From: Hsuehochloa calcarea
Lineage: Eukaryota; Streptophyta; Magnoliopsida; Poales; Poaceae
Assembly: GCA_036346395.1 (NCBI GenBank)
Contig: CM070599.1
Span: 35,331,232-35,395,231 of the forward strand
DNA: 64,000 nucleotides
Reading direction: 5' to 3'
The notes under the pieces are model-generated. The model worked only from the letters and a program-made list of their open reading frames with translations, ran no database searches and was not told the origin of the DNA. The translations under genes and the position numbers were made by a program. This document shows positions 1-12,262 of the stretch, piece after piece; the stretch's first letter is position 1; the number at the start of each line of letters is the position of its first letter.

Positions 1-974
1 GTTTGCAAGCGAGGACAGTTCGGTGGAATCCAGATGCGTGAGAGGTTTGGCGGGAAGTTATTGGGGCCACAAGGGTGATGGCGAAGCATGGGTGATGCTT
101 TGATGTGAAGGCTTCTGGAAAGGTTAGCAGAGGGGCATTTTGGTAAATTGTCCAATACCGGAAGAGTGGTGGTGTGCGAAACCACAGCGATGGCCTTAGT
201 GGATTAGGTTGAGGATGATCTTTGGAAGGCAAGGCATGATGGATTCTGGCTATTGGAGCCAAGGATGAAGACAACTCTTTGAAATATGTGTGTGAGTGTG
301 TTGAGTTGAAAAACACGTTATATTGTTGGGTTTGTGGGTTTTCCCAATGGCTTAGTGTTGATATTGTGATTTGGTTTGGGTTTTGGTGTGCCTTTCTCCT
401 CTCTTGATCTTCCTTAATGCCAAGGACGTGTAAGTGATTGAGATGCCTCTTGGAGACCAGATCTCATCCATCTAGCCAATTGTTCTTAGCAAGTTCTGGA
501 GTTTATCCGGTTTTGATGGAAGACATGGTGATTTTGGAGGTTTTGCTATTGAGGGCTTTTGGCTTGTTCTTGCAATAATTGAGGATGCTAGGATATGTGA
601 GAAAACATCCTTAGCCATCTTTGGCTTGATTCCACCCACGAGCTCCTCACAATCATCGTTTTTGTATTTGGGTCAGTTTTGGTGCAACTTGCATTTAGAT
701 CAAAAATAGGTCAAAGATTTGAAAAGATTTGATTCAATCTTTCCATGGATTTGGTTCATAATATCTTAGGCAAGGTTTATACAAAGTTTCGAGTAGTTTG
801 GGGCCATGGATTAAAAGTTATATCTATTTGTGGTTTTGAAATCGTGTTAATTTTCAGTTCTGTTCTGATAGAGAAGTCAGACTGCTCAAGGCCGGTCGGA
901 CCACCTACTAGTTCGAGGTCAAACATGAGCAAGTATTGGCTCATTTTGCTCATTTTTTCACAGATATTTCATTG
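1..974. repeat. Older LTR-like repeat, left part (interrupted)
   Basis: No credible coding sequence. The stretch contains a ggtcggacc-type motif near 895-903, as found in the neighbouring solo LTR. It appears to resume at about 2700-2786: removing the LTR at 975-2694 and one CATTG rejoins the two parts. I infer an older related LTR that was split by the younger insertion. Its left edge lies outside the window. Confidence 0.4.
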
Positions 975-2694
975 TGTGTATATCATGGGGATACGCTCCA
1001 CATCTTAGGATGATGTGACAATTGGTAATGGCGTTTACGGTTTGTCGTTTTGCGTGTTTTCAAAGATTGTTGTCTTTGTCGTTAAGCCGTAACCGTCCGA
1101 CAGCGAGTATGCGGTTAGACCAGTCCCAAATCGGTCGGACCAGCCCTAAGGGGCGGTCGGACCGGAAATGTCAGAAAGTGAGGATTTGAGCTGGGCCAAA
1201 AATAGAGTATGTAGGCAAGAGATGGAATTCTATTGCACTTGATCTCATAATTTTTGGAGTCTCCAGTCAAAAGTTCTATTGGATTGAAAATTCCAGTAGG
1301 TTTCGGTTTTCCAGAGAGGACAAATGGCTAAGTCCCAGCTGGCGGTCTGACCGGCCCATAGGTGGGGGGCGGTCTGACCGGCCCTGGGGGGCGGTCTAAC
1401 CGATTTTCACTTTGATCGTCGCCCGTCGTGGCTGCGTTGTTCGGTTGTTAGGTCAAAGTCATGAGTTTCAGGGTATATATGTTGCATGATGCATATTTTG
1501 ACTAACATGGGTCAAGTTATGAAGAACTTATTCCCAAATTTGGTTTACTTGTCTATTGTTGTGCAGGTTGCTTGGTGGTCAACGACGGTCAACGGCGAGG
1601 ATGATCGGGACTAGGCTTGGAGAGCTGAGGTCCAGAATGATCTACGATGTCGGGTGAGGTCAATGTACTCAAGCGTGGTGCAAGATGGACAAGGGTGACC
1701 TATTAGCTAATCCGAGGTGCAAGATGGCACAAGGTGTAGCTAGTTAGATCAACAGGAGATAAAAACGATGTTTTAAAATACGTGCGTATGTGTCCCGTTT
1801 GTTTTGGGCCTTAACGGGAGCCCAATAGGATCAAACATCTAGAAGGACTAAGCCTCCACTATAAATAGGAGAGGGGGGTGGCTGCACCTTTTTCTTCACC
1901 TTTTTTTACTATTCTTGTAAACCCTAATTTTCTCAGGGAGAGCTTTTGTGGAGGCTAGGGTTCTTAATGTTTGATGTGATTTTTGTACTCTTGGATTGAG
2001 CATTGTCCTCCATTGATGGAGTGGATGTAAGCCCTGATCATATCAATCAATCAAAGAAAAGTTTGATCAATGTTTTGTCTCATTGCGTTCTTTCTCTCTA
2101 TTTGATGATTTTAGGTCTTTCTTTGATCCGTGAGTTTTTACTTGGTTTCTTCACGTGGTCTAGCTTGCTGCGACGTGTGGGAATCTATCTAGGATTATCT
2201 TGATCATCAATCACCCACGAGCAAGTGCTTTGACCTAGTTTTCGTTTTGACCCGATTTTGAACCTCTCTTCAATCAAATCGAAATAGGATCGCTATTCTT
2301 CCTAGAATTATCACAATCTTCGATTGTAATAGCTTCCTGATATCATAGAGAAGGTATGTTCCAAGTTTAATCAAGTTTGGATTAGTAGATCAAAAGTTTC
2401 ATCTATTTTCATCTTCGTCATCGAGGCTGTTTTTCTGTTCTTGAGGAAATCGGTCAGACCGCCCAAGGCCAGAGGTCAGACCGCCAGTGCATTGAATTGT
2501 TTCAATCTTTGTTGTTTTTGTCGTATTGCTTAGGAGTTTTAAATTGGATTCAATATTAGTCTTCCGCTGTACTGATATACTGATCTTCATAGCTTCCATA
2601 GCTACTGGAGTGAAATATTATTGAATCAATTATTTGTGAAAAAGTGAGCGTGCTCCTATTCAACTCCCCCTCTAGTCGCCTTTTCGGTCCAACA
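975..2694 (+). mobile_element. Solo LTR (LTR retrotransposon, family not named)
   Basis: The block starts TGTGTATATC, ends GGTCCAACA (TG...CA), and is flanked by the direct repeat CATTG at 970-974 and 2695-2699, the 5-bp duplication expected of an LTR retrotransposon. It has no coding capacity, and no primer-binding site follows it, so it is a solo LTR. A TATAAATA box sits inside. Several imperfect palindromes of the form ggtcNgacc lie at about 1125-1160, 1345-1400 and 2450-2485. A diverged, inverted copy lies at about 41690-43666. The end sequence (ccccctctagtcgcc..ccaaca) resembles Sirevirus-type Copia LTR ends, but this is only from memory. Confidence 0.75.
1860..1867 (+). promoter_or_regulatory. 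LTR TATA box
   Basis: TATAAATA within the solo LTR, followed about 30-50 bp downstream by a likely transcript-start region. The equivalent position in the inverted copy (about 42590-42605) is recognisable but degraded. It would be the U3 promoter of the lost element. Confidence 0.5.
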
Positions 2695-3925
2695 CATTGT
2701 GAGTGTTTAGGATCTGTTCTTCATAGCTAATGGAGTGAAAGATCTTTGAACTTCTTAAGACAACCGATTTGAAAAAGACCATCGCTTGTATGACAAATTT
2801 CAAAATAAAAAAAAACAAATTGATTTTATTGAATTGCTAAAGCTAAATTGGAAATTTTAGAAAAAAAAATAATTTAATATGAATTAATCAAACTGCAATT
2901 AATTCAAATTTGGTTTAATTGTGTTTTCTGGTATTTAAAGTCAAAAAGATTATTTAAAGCCTTTTCTTGGATTTTCTGGATTTAAAAAGGGGTTTTCCTG
3001 TTTCCCAAAAATTAAAAATAATTTATTTGCAAAATTAAAGACAACTTTTAGTTGTAAGTAATTTTATTAAATTCATATTAATTCAAAGAATGTCGGTGTA
3101 GTTTTCTAGAATTTTTGGACTTTATTTACTATTTTCCAAAAACCTATTTCCTTTTTCTCAATTTCTGTCATTCATAAATCTATTTAAAATTCTCTTGCAC
3201 TATTTGGGCCAAATTCTCTCCAGCATGTTCCTATTCCCGCTCCCTCGGCCCATTCCCTGGCCCATCTTCCCACACGCCGGCCGGCTCCACTTTGCTCGGC
3301 ATCTCTCCTCTCTCTCTCTCCCTACCCGACGGGTCCCGCCTGTGAGCCGTACCGCGCCTCCTCCTGGTCATCTTCTTCACCTGCTCTTGCCCATGCCGAG
3401 TGTGGCGTCAACGCCCGCGCACGATTCTCGCCAGCTCCCGGCGCTCCGCCCATCCCTTGTTGATCGCGCCGCGTCATTGTCTTCACCAATCTGGCCTGTC
3501 AGCCTCCACCTGCCGCCTACCATCTCCACGTCGTCACCCATGCCGTCTGTGCGTCCGCGCAGCGCCCCCGTCAGTGCCTACGCCGCCCGAACTTCTCCCT
3601 CACCTGCTCCTGTTGACCTCGCCTGCCCTCTACTCCACCTAGTCTTCTCCCCACCTGCTCCTGTGTCGTCCCCATCACGTCGCCCTTGATCCGACCGAAC
3701 CACCCCGCGCCTTTGCCATCAAAGCTTCGCCCCTATGCCTCTCCCTTTCCTATAAATGGAGCACCAGTACCCCCTCGTTCCCCTCTTACTTTCCCCTCAA
3801 CTCTCGTTCTCGTTTCGCCGTGCATCGAGTTTCCAAGCCACCGGCCAAAGCTCGCGCCTCCACCTCTAGCACCGCTGTTGAAGCCCCTCCGTCGTGTCGT
3901 CGTGGTCATCTTTGCTGGCTTCGCA

Positions 3926-4859
3926 AGGGCACGTTCAATAATCTATACCCGCCATTATGAGTTAATAGAGTATTTTGGTGATTAATGACAAATCTATATA
4001 TGAGACTAACACTTGTATTGATATACCTATTGTGTAGTATTAGTTGGATAAAAATATAAAAATCATGGAGGTATGCACTCGACATCATATTCTTATATAT
4101 TAGTCATTCCCCGAATCCAAAATATTGGTTGAACTCCACTGAAAGTCTAACTTGAATATGTGCATATGTTTTTATTACACATTTGTGTATGCACATATTT
4201 AGGGGGAGTTCACTCTATGTTTTATGGTTTCATTAGTATTGATCCATATTTCTTTATCCACATATATTGTGGATCTCTACTTTGAAATATATCTTTAAGT
4301 ATATAAAACTTGTGTAGTTCATATATACTCATGTTTATCTACATTCAATTATTTGCCATTGAAGTGGTTATCATCAATTACCAAAGAGGGAAAGATTGAA
4401 GTATCTTGTCCCACCATTATGAGTTAATGTTATGTTGTAGTAATTAATGATAATCATATTATGGAACTAATATTTTTCATGAATTGGATGAATAGGTTAT
4501 GTTACATGATTATGACGACTTGGGATGACATCATAAGTTGATCGTCATCAAGTCAAGGTTCAAGAAGAAGATGCATTATGTGTTGATGTGATAAAGATCT
4601 TGAAGAAAAGAAAATCATCGTGCGTCGATGATATTTAAGAGGAGGAGATGATCATGAGTTGATCATCAAGTCAAGAGAAGACTCATCATGTGTTGATGGA
4701 GGTTAAGTGAAATAGTGCATCACAGGTTGAAGCACATTCAAGTCAAGAACTTGAAGTAAAGAAAATTATCATGTGTTGATGATTATCAAGTCAATGACCC
4801 AGTCTTGGAGTGAAGATGTGTGTCATCAAGTTTCAAGTGTATCACTTCTACCAAACAGG
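3926..4859. repeat. AT-rich insertion of unknown class inside the LTR
   Basis: This non-coding stretch has repeated phrases: ccattatgagttaat occurs near 3950 and again near 4415, and variants of atcatgtgttgatg / catcaagtcaag recur between about 4500 and 4800. The style resembles the untranslated parts of grass LTR elements, but no terminus could be fixed. Confidence 0.35.
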
Positions 4860-5222
4860 CTATAGAAGACGTCTCATCATAGACGGTTCCTTTGAAACCG
4901 TCTGTGATAAAATAATCACAGACGGTTCTCTTGGAACCGTATGTGATATGGACCTATCACATACGGTTTCTAAAAACAACCGTATATGATACTTCACAGA
5001 CGACTCTTAAGAATCCATAGTAAAAGTAGAGAGAAAATTCCAAACTATGGTAAAATCATAGACGGTTCTTAAGACAAACCGTCTGTGATGAGATGCTTAC
5101 CACAGACGGTTCATGATACGAACTGTCTGTGATGAGATGCTTAGCACAGACGGTTCATGATACAAACCGTCTATGATATGTCATCACAGACGGTTTTTGT
5201 ATGAAACTGTCTGTGATTCGTA
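4860..5222. repeat. CACTA-type subterminal repeat array
   Basis: At least ten copies of cacagacggtt or its complement occur here, usually paired as short hairpins (cagacggtt ... aaccgtctg). Such arrays are typical of CACTA (En/Spm) subterminal regions, where the transposase binds. The left edge matches the right end of the complete small CACTA element at 7635-8089 but lacks the terminal CACTACTACA, so this end is truncated or mutated. Confidence 0.6.
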
Positions 5223-5310
5223 GCGTGGGAGTTTAAAATTTTTTGAACGTGCGCGGAGGTAAAATATTTTGGCACTGTCCTTATAAATAATAGCTGAGTC
5301 GAGGCGCGAT

Positions 5311-5434
5311 GTGCTGGGGAGGGTGTCGAACCTGCGGGACGCCGACGTGCTGCTGGACTTCATCTTCGTTGACGTGCTCCAGTCCAAGTTCGCCACTACA
5401 GGCCTCGACGACAAGGACCTCGTCCTCCTTAGCT
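5311..5434 (+). pseudogene. Captured class III peroxidase-like exon fragment
   Basis: An open frame next to the CACTA subterminal array encodes GRVSN near its start and FATTGLDDKDLVLLS at its end. This resembles the class III peroxidase segment that runs from GR(R)DGRVSN to F...GL..KDLV.LSG just before the distal-histidine AHT(I/L)G motif. It is followed directly by GTAAGC, a good splice donor, at a position compatible with the conserved peroxidase intron. The heme-ligand region and all other exons are absent, and the linker between the two motifs is poorly conserved. The likely explanation is a gene fragment picked up by the CACTA element. This is not a functional peroxidase. Confidence 0.42.
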
Positions 5435-5934
5435 GTAAGCAAACAAACTCTTCTTCAGCGATGACTCGATCGATCGTGGTAGCAAACCTATGGGTGCATG
5501 TACGTAAATAGTAAATAGGTGCAGCGGCTCACATCCGCAATAGAATATCAGCAAACCTTGACCTCTAAGAAAATATCAAAATAAATTGCAAATAAATTAC
5601 ATTTTTTCCCAAACGACTCTACTCTGCGATTCTACTCTTTGGATCTCGAGTCTACCACGATTCTACTTGATTCTGATTCACGGTGCGATTTGGATTGACA
5701 GGCTGTTGTGGGTTCGTAAAATCCTAAGACTCTATAAGTAGGATCGCGATTCTAACTACCTTGCATCTATCACTCTGTCGAGCCTCACCACTGAATCCGT
5801 ACGCCTTGGGTTTGCCTCACTCCCCTTTCCCCGTTGCTACCTTCACCATCGCTCGCCGTGGCAAGTAGCGCCGGTGAGGCATCGGGCCCGAAGAGCCCCG
5901 CCACTAGACTTCGCCTCACTGCCATTTTAGGTTG
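5435..5934. other. No gene recognised
   Basis: Contains the region downstream of the peroxidase-like fragment, then a stretch with repeated gattctact phrases (about 5620-5760). The right border of the CACTA-like piece is not visible. Probably resumes the interrupted LTR. Confidence 0.3.
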
Positions 5935-6130
5935 TGGTCCTTCCGACCGTGTAGCCGAAACCTCCTTCCTACCACGTAGTTGAACCTCCTTCTAACCATG
6001 TGTGGTCGAAGCCTCCATCCGACCGTGTGGTCGAAACTTCCTTCCGACCAGGTGGTCGAACCTCCTTCCGATCACGTGTAGTCAAACCCTCCTCCTGACC
6101 AGTGAACCTCGTTCGACCATGTGATTTCAA
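5935..6130. repeat. GACC-n-GGTC minisatellite
   Basis: About seven degenerate copies of a 25-30 bp unit approximating ccttccgaccangtggtcgaaac. The core gacca..tggtc is an inverted repeat. The same unit recurs at about 40845-41045 inside an unrelated foldback element. Confidence 0.6.
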
Positions 6131-7634
6131 AACTTCCGAGAGTCTGTTCTCCTTCGTCCGAGCTCTAATTCAAGTGATTCAAATTTCTAAATTGATCTAA
6201 ATTTAGCACCTTTCTTTTGGTTCTAGTTTGGTAATTTTTTAATTTTATTTGGAATCGTTTTATTTATTTAACTCTTTTCGCACGTATAGATTATGGCGTT
6301 TTCGAAGAATTCTTGGACCCGACGACCGAAGCATCTCAACTCTTCAATGAAGGCAACTCATAAACCTTTGATCATGTCATACCTATTTTATAAAATTGTA
6401 TTGTTTTATATCAACATGCATTGCTAGTTTTATAATAACCGCTTTCGGGAATAGTTAAATATCTAATTGTCATTATGCCACCTTGAATTATTGCTATTGA
6501 CATGTTCCCTTGAATGAAATAAATCTTTAGACACCATAGGTTGGGTTAATTTTAGTTGGACATATTTATTTACCAACATAGGAATCATATTATGCTTAGC
6601 CATGCTTGGTCGCGATGGGATTCATGATCACATATTCATAATTGATTAATCATGACTTAATGATATATGGAATTGTAGCGATGTCACTATTATTTAAATT
6701 GTTGTGCCATGGCAAAGGGTTACCATTTGGTCCTGTTGAATCATAAACGATTTCACACTTATGTGATTGATCGTGCAATTAAGGGGGTTATTTTTGGATG
6801 TGGTTGACTCACCTGAGTAGTCGCTAAGGACTTAACTTTGTGCGCTATTGATCCGGGTCATACCGTACAACCATAAGTCCATTTATTGGGTGGACCTAGC
6901 CAACTAATTAGTAATGTTTTGATTCGGTTCTGTTTTGGTTGATTATGGCGGAAGAGGGGACTGGCGTGGTGAAACATTAGCGAGAAGCACCGAGTTAAAA
7001 CGGAGCTTTGTAAAAGCCTTGTGATAGTCTCTCTTTGATTCACATGTCTAAGAAAACGTGTGTTTTTATCAAGATGATTATCTTTTGTGGGTCAAGTTGT
7101 ACAACCTCTACAGAGTGTTAAAAACTATTCGAATAGCCATGTCCCCGGTTATGGACAATGCTCAGTGATTTCACACGAGGGGTAGATTTTCATAAAAATG
7201 TTAGAATTGTTTGGTTTTGAAGAGATCTGATTGTGATTGATGGTAGGTAAGTGAATGAGGTGTTCATTAGTTGTTTTGAAAGAACTTGTTTACTTATGTA
7301 TTTAAGTTTTAAATTATGTTCTACAATCTATTTATTGTATTTACTGTCAATACCGCTTTATGCAAAATAGTCATAAAGCTATCCGTGTCAAGCCTTGTAT
7401 GAATACTATTTGCATACATTTCCCTACGACTTGCTGAGTTCTTTTTGTACTCACGGCTATACGCCATTTGTTGATCAGTCCCCGCAGAAGAACCAAGGAA
7501 CACATAGTTCTACGAGGAGTATTTTGAAGACTATGCGAACTAGGTCGCATTCTGCACTCGATTGTCTGTGGGCTTGTCGGATGGCTGCCACGAGCTGTTT
7601 TATTCCGCTGCAAGTTTACTTTGTTGTCTTAAGC

Positions 7635-8089
7635 CACTACTACACAAAAGGTCATCACAGATAATTCGAATCATCATCACAGACGGTGCGGGCGGCGAGC
7701 TCGGGGGAGGACGGGGTGAGGAAGTGGAGGATGCCGAGGGCGACGAGGTCGTGGGAGGTCGGCGACGACGAGGTTGGGCGGGGTGGACGAGGCCGCGTGC
7801 GACGAGCTCGGGGGAGGCCAGAGCGCAAGGTCAGGGCGAGACAGCGACACTTGGTTGGAGGAGAAATGACATAGGAGGAGATGGAGGTGTGAGGAGACCC
7901 TGTTAATTTAAAGCGAGTTTCGGCAGCCCACATATTAAGTCCAAATTTTTGTTTTTCCGTCCAACAAAACAAAAGTATCATAGACGGTTCGTGAATAGAA
8001 CCGTCTGTGATATGTGATACGTATAACACGACGGTTCCAAAGAAACCGTCTGCGATGGGGCGTCTAGTATTGCATGTTTTGTAGTAGTG
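7635..8089. mobile_element. Small non-autonomous CACTA element
   Basis: Begins CACTACTACA and ends with the complement TGTAGTAGTG; both subterminal regions carry catcacagacggt / accgtctgtgat repeats. The 455-bp interior is GC-rich and non-coding. The flanking triplets are AGC (7632-7634) and AGT (8090-8092), an imperfect 3-bp target duplication. It interrupts the Gypsy-type LTR that runs to about 8286. Confidence 0.7.
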
Positions 8090-8286
8090 AGTCTGGCGTG
8101 ACAATCTCTGTAAGACTTGACCATAAGATCCTTTTTGTTACTAAGAAATATAATTTTGTCTGCTTCTTTGCTACCTTGTTGTATGGACATGATTTCATTG
8201 ATATTGCAAACTGTGTGGACTAACTACTGATCATAAGACTAGTTCAGAATACACAGATGGCTCTAATCCAGCGCCCGGTCCCTACA

Positions 8287-8913
8287 CTATTTGACTCTTT
8301 CTTGTCACCTCCTCGGTCCAACGTATAATAGCAGAAAATAAAACACTGGAACCAAACCCAATTCTTTGTAGATAATAATAGAGATGTTGACCGATTCATT
8401 GATCAGTCCCATCAACATATATGAGTAACGTCAGTAAATAACTCATCCGGTATGTGAATTAGTAGGTCTAATGTTAGACCGATGGAACTAGCAACCACTT
8501 AGCTTTGTATATTTGATTTGTTGAACAAGGCTGCAGCAAAGAGGCATTACCGCAGAACAGGTAGGAATCTTTTGGCTAGGGCCCGGTTAAGTGCTAGTGG
8601 TACTACTGAGCACGCGAGCAATGCAGTCAGTTAACAGTTCCCCTTGGAAAAAGAGTTAGCTACATGAGCAAAGCAAGCTTCATTATTGGTGCCAAGAGCC
8701 TGGCCATGCTTCTAGGGCCAGCCATGTGCCACTTAGCCTGACCCATTTTTTCGAAGAAATTGACGAGGAGTTTCATAAAATCTGCTATCGCTCACCATGT
8801 CCGTGACAAGAGATAAAGAAAGATTTGTTTATGCCCATAGCTGTCCAACCTATTTCATCCATATAGTGCAAGATAAAAACCATGTATTACATGATACTCG
8901 TGCAATCTCTCAC
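8287..8913. other. Unassigned intergenic DNA
   Basis: No coding sequence, RNA gene or repeat recognised. Confidence 0.4.
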
Positions 8914-9118
8914 TAGTATTCGATCCATTTCATGCATGATAAAGCGGTATACGAACTGTTTGCACAAGGATTCGGATGAGTAATAAAATGAGCACAATAT
9001 TACAATTAAATGAATTATATTAGCCCTAACTATACAGAAATATGGTGATAGTTTATCTTTTTATCCTGAAAAGACATGATGACTTGTAATGTGAGACAAT
9101 ACTGGGAACGGAGGGAGT
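8914..9118. mobile_element. Stowaway-like MITE
   Basis: The right end reads ...gggaacggagggagt, the complement of the actccctccgttccc terminus common to Stowaway (Tc1/mariner) MITEs of grasses. The left end, tagtattcgatccatttc, is a degraded counterpart. Length about 205 bp, no coding capacity. The TA target duplication is only partly visible. Confidence 0.5.
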
Positions 9119-9180
9119 CGTTGCTTTCAATGAACAAATACTAGTCCTTGGACGTAAGTAGTGTTAAGTCACTGTACATG

Positions 9181-9775
9181 TGTGTTTCGTTTGTTATCAA
9201 CTTGAATCAAATCAAATTTTGATAACACTAATAAAAATTGATAATCGTTTAGTTTACTACTAATATTTGGTAATACCAACAAAAATTTGATAACGCCAAC
9301 GAAATCCAATGCCACACGAGGGTAATTCGAATGTGTGAAAATCGCTCACCTAAATCTTGGTAACGCTTAAATTTGGCATGACCTTAATCCAAACAACGTT
9401 CATTTTGCCAAATTTAGTTTTGCCTAAGTTTTTGGCTTGGTTTATTAGGATCATGAACCAAACAACCCCTTTGAGCTTTGGGACATGTTTGGTTTGTTAC
9501 GAATGTGAACCAAACCAAATTTTGGTAACGCCAATTATAAAAATTGGCTATCGTTTGATCTGATATTAATATTTGGTAATACCAACGAAATCCAATGTCA
9601 CACGCGGGCAATCCGTGGGTGAGGAAATCTCACCAAAATTTTAGTAACACCAAAATTTAGCTTGATCGCAATCCAAATAACATTCATTTTACCAATTTTT
9701 TGTCTTTATCTAAATTTTAACTATGCTAAATTTTAACTTTGTTTACTGGGACCATAAGCCAAACAGCAAGTATTC
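9181..9775. repeat. Two tandem copies of a ~300-bp MITE-like unit
   Basis: Two homologous direct copies, about 9181-9475 and 9478-9775. Each has phrases such as aatatttggtaataccaac, gaaatccaatg(c/t)cacac and aatccaaa(c/t)aacattcattttacc, and each ends near aaccaaacaacc / aagccaaacagc. Termini containing tgtttggttt / aaccaaaca suggest a MITE. The family was not identified. Confidence 0.5.
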
Positions 9776-11170
9776 TCAGCTAGCGAACGATGTAGGTACT
9801 AGACAGATAGGCATGCTTTTTTAAAAGAATCACGTAGCATGCTTTTGCAATGGATGGATCACTAATATATCAAAAGCAGAGTACAACAAAGGCTTATCTT
9901 AACCATTAAAGGCCTATTCACGAAACATATGGATGCTGAGGGTTTGTGAAACCGTTTCAGGGAGACTTGGAATTGATCTAGAAAAAAGGTGCCGGGATTG
10001 AACCAGCTGGAGGGGTATATCCTGTTCAGAGCCACCCGGCAGTTCGGTACCCACTGGTTTTACTGAGAACCAGTTGGTTACAACCGGTTCTCTGAACCCT
10101 AATGCTAACACAGTATTCAAAGTTCAAACAGTACAATGCGAATGAAGTAACAAAAATGGCTGGAGAGACAGCTAGGATGGTTAGCTAGGGCCTAGGGAGG
10201 TTTGTTTTGTGAAAGAAGTACTAGTAACACACCTTTGTTGGCAAAGATTAACATATATGCTACCAGTACGTCCTCAAGGCAACAGGAATGCCAACATGTA
10301 TGGTTTTGATTCAAATATCAAAATAATTCGAATCGATCCTTTAGTAGGTTTTAGGTTCAGTTGTGCAGCAACTAGGCACGTTTATGTACAGGAATTACCA
10401 TCGAGGTTCGTGCATTTTCACTCAGCACGAAATTCACTTCACATGATGAACAGTTAACATTGACAAGCAATTCACAGGTAGTATATAGCAATTCAACAAA
10501 CAAGCGCACGGCGCCATCACCTACGCGCTCCTGCATGCGGGATCACCATCTCGTGTATCTAGGCAGTACGGCTCCCCAAGCACACTACAGTGTACAGTCT
10601 CCGGAAGCGAAAAGCACGTGCAAAGAGTCTGGAGAGCTTTTTGCCTATATATTTCAGACCTTTTATTTCTATTTCTAAAAATAGATTTGGAAACTAATTT
10701 CAGAAATGTTCCTTTTCTCAGCGTAAGCACAAATGACGCAAAGGATGAGCATGTCTGCACTAAAAGGGTTGGCGCTGAGGTTTAGACTACGCTGGTGCAG
10801 GGAGATGATAACTTATCTTTGATATCTCTACCTATTTTCTCAACATCAGCCCTTCTAATGTTCATCGTCGGCGCTAGACCTCAGCCCTTCTAATGTTCAT
10901 CCTCAGCGCTATCGTGCTGGCGCCGAGGGAAATGGGTCATTTCTGGAATTAATTTTCAGCATGGTTATTTTTTAAAATAGAATAAAAACTGATTAAAATA
11001 TGCAAAATATATTATTTGGAACATGACGGTCTCTAATACACACATTTGACTATTTCTTTTTCTAATTATATGTTACAAAAAAGTTATAGAAAATGCAATG
11101 ATATCGAAGTACTTTCGATAATAAATCTATTCATAATATTTTCTTATGATAAATCTAAATATCTTTCTAT
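9776..11170. other. Unassigned DNA with a short tandem duplication
   Basis: No gene recognised. A 35-bp unit starting cagcccttctaatgttcatc is repeated at 10847-10881 and 10882-10916, inside a stretch (about 10770-10960) with repeated ggcgc(t/c)ga words that looks like a decayed DNA transposon. Short ORFs here lack coding features. Confidence 0.4.
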
Positions 11171-11175
11171 GTATT

Positions 11176-11932
11176 TGTTGAATATCTAGTCAAATTTCGG
11201 CATATTTTAATCCAGAAATTAAGCATATAAAACATGACAAACAAGAGCATGAGTGATTCAACAATGATGTATTTATATTCGCTAATGAACAGGATAACAG
11301 CAGATTCTATTAACATATTCATAGCGCATGTAAACATCGATAAGTTCTCGGGATGTACCCTCAAGGGGCCGATTGTGCGTGACACCGGATGCGCCGTTAC
11401 CACCAGTCGACATGGTGGCCTATTCGATGTAGTCGATCGAGGCGTGACGCAGGACGAGGCGTGATGCAGGAAGATGTTCGCCGTGCAGTATCGCGAGCAG
11501 TTCACCACCAGGATGAAGACGAAGTCACAGAATGAGCAGTCGCGCTAATGCGCTCCCCAAAAACTTGATCGCCCGTCTACCCGAGCAGGTACTCAACAGG
11601 ACGGAGTTTCGGAGGCCTACTCGCCTGAGCCTTGCGCGCAAGGTTCGAACCGAGATTACAGAGAGCAAAGAACAACAAAAGAACCGAATGCATGCAGTAG
11701 TCAGATCCCTTTATGGAGTAGAGAGCCTTTTCCTCTTCAGTAACAGCAGAAACGAAGAGACTAGTAACTGCAGCCATTAGTCACTAGCAACTGCCTCCAT
11801 TACTTCTCCTCAGTAACAGCAAAAAATGAAGAGACTAGTAACTGCAGCCATTACACGCCACTCGAGTCGGGCGTTTGATTTTCGAATAGATAAAGAAAGC
11901 GCGCGCGACTCGACACGCTCGCAGACGCTGCG

Positions 11933-11965
<33 letters not shown>

Positions 11966-12261
11966 ACGCACACGCACACGCACGCACGCGACACGCACAC
12001 GCGCGCATCGCATCGCACCGCATCAAGACGGCGCGGCGGCGCGGCGTGGCGTGGCGTGGCGAGGCGAAGCGAAGCCAGCGAGCGCAGCAGCGTGTCTGAG
12101 CTCTCTCCAATTGCACAAGGGGGTTACCACATTCCACCTTTTAAAGTGGTGTAACTCCCAATCAATTCTCCATATGGGACTAATCAAATTTTCCATGTGG
12201 GCCTAGGAATTTCATTTGATTAATTGTTAAATTAAAATGGTCCAAGCCCATTAATCCAACA
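11176..12261 (-). repeat. Copia 3' LTR
   Basis: On the minus strand it begins TGTTGGATTAATGGGC and ends ATATTCAACA. It is 1086 bp versus 998 bp for the other copy; the difference lies mainly in the CA-rich simple repeat (about 11932-12005 here) and a partly duplicated stretch just before it. Many single-base indels separate the LTRs, so the insertion is not recent. Confidence 0.9.
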
Positions 12262-12262
12262 A

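Larger units (their letters stand above)
2787..8286 (+). mobile_element. Gypsy-type LTR, interrupted by nested insertions
   Basis: This copy shares structure with the LTRs at 34984-38037 and 57888-61297: an AT-rich 5' end, a C-rich GC block (about 3200-3925), a middle part with the sequence aactattcgaatagcc (about 7125-7140) followed by a ggttatggac phrase, and a 3' part that aligns with the 57.9-58.1 kb end of the third copy. It is split by unrelated sequence from about 3926 to 5530 and by a small CACTA element at 7635-8089. Ends are estimated (start tgtatgac, end ccctaca) and I found no matching target duplication, so the copy may be truncated. ORFs in the GC block are composition artefacts. 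Confidence 0.55.

Noticed and set aside
3195..3985. Overlapping ORFs up to 164 codons
   Set aside because: They lie in the C-rich block of a Gypsy-type LTR; similar ORFs appear in the homologous blocks of the other two LTRs without sequence conservation.
4860..5222. Hairpin-rich repeats as possible miRNA precursors
   Set aside because: Many near-identical short hairpins in tandem fit a CACTA subterminal array better; small RNAs could still arise, but the sequence alone does not show it.
11810..12206. His/Thr/Arg- or Cys/Val-rich ORFs
   Set aside because: Translations of the CA/CG simple repeat in a Copia LTR; the same holds for 17300-17634.
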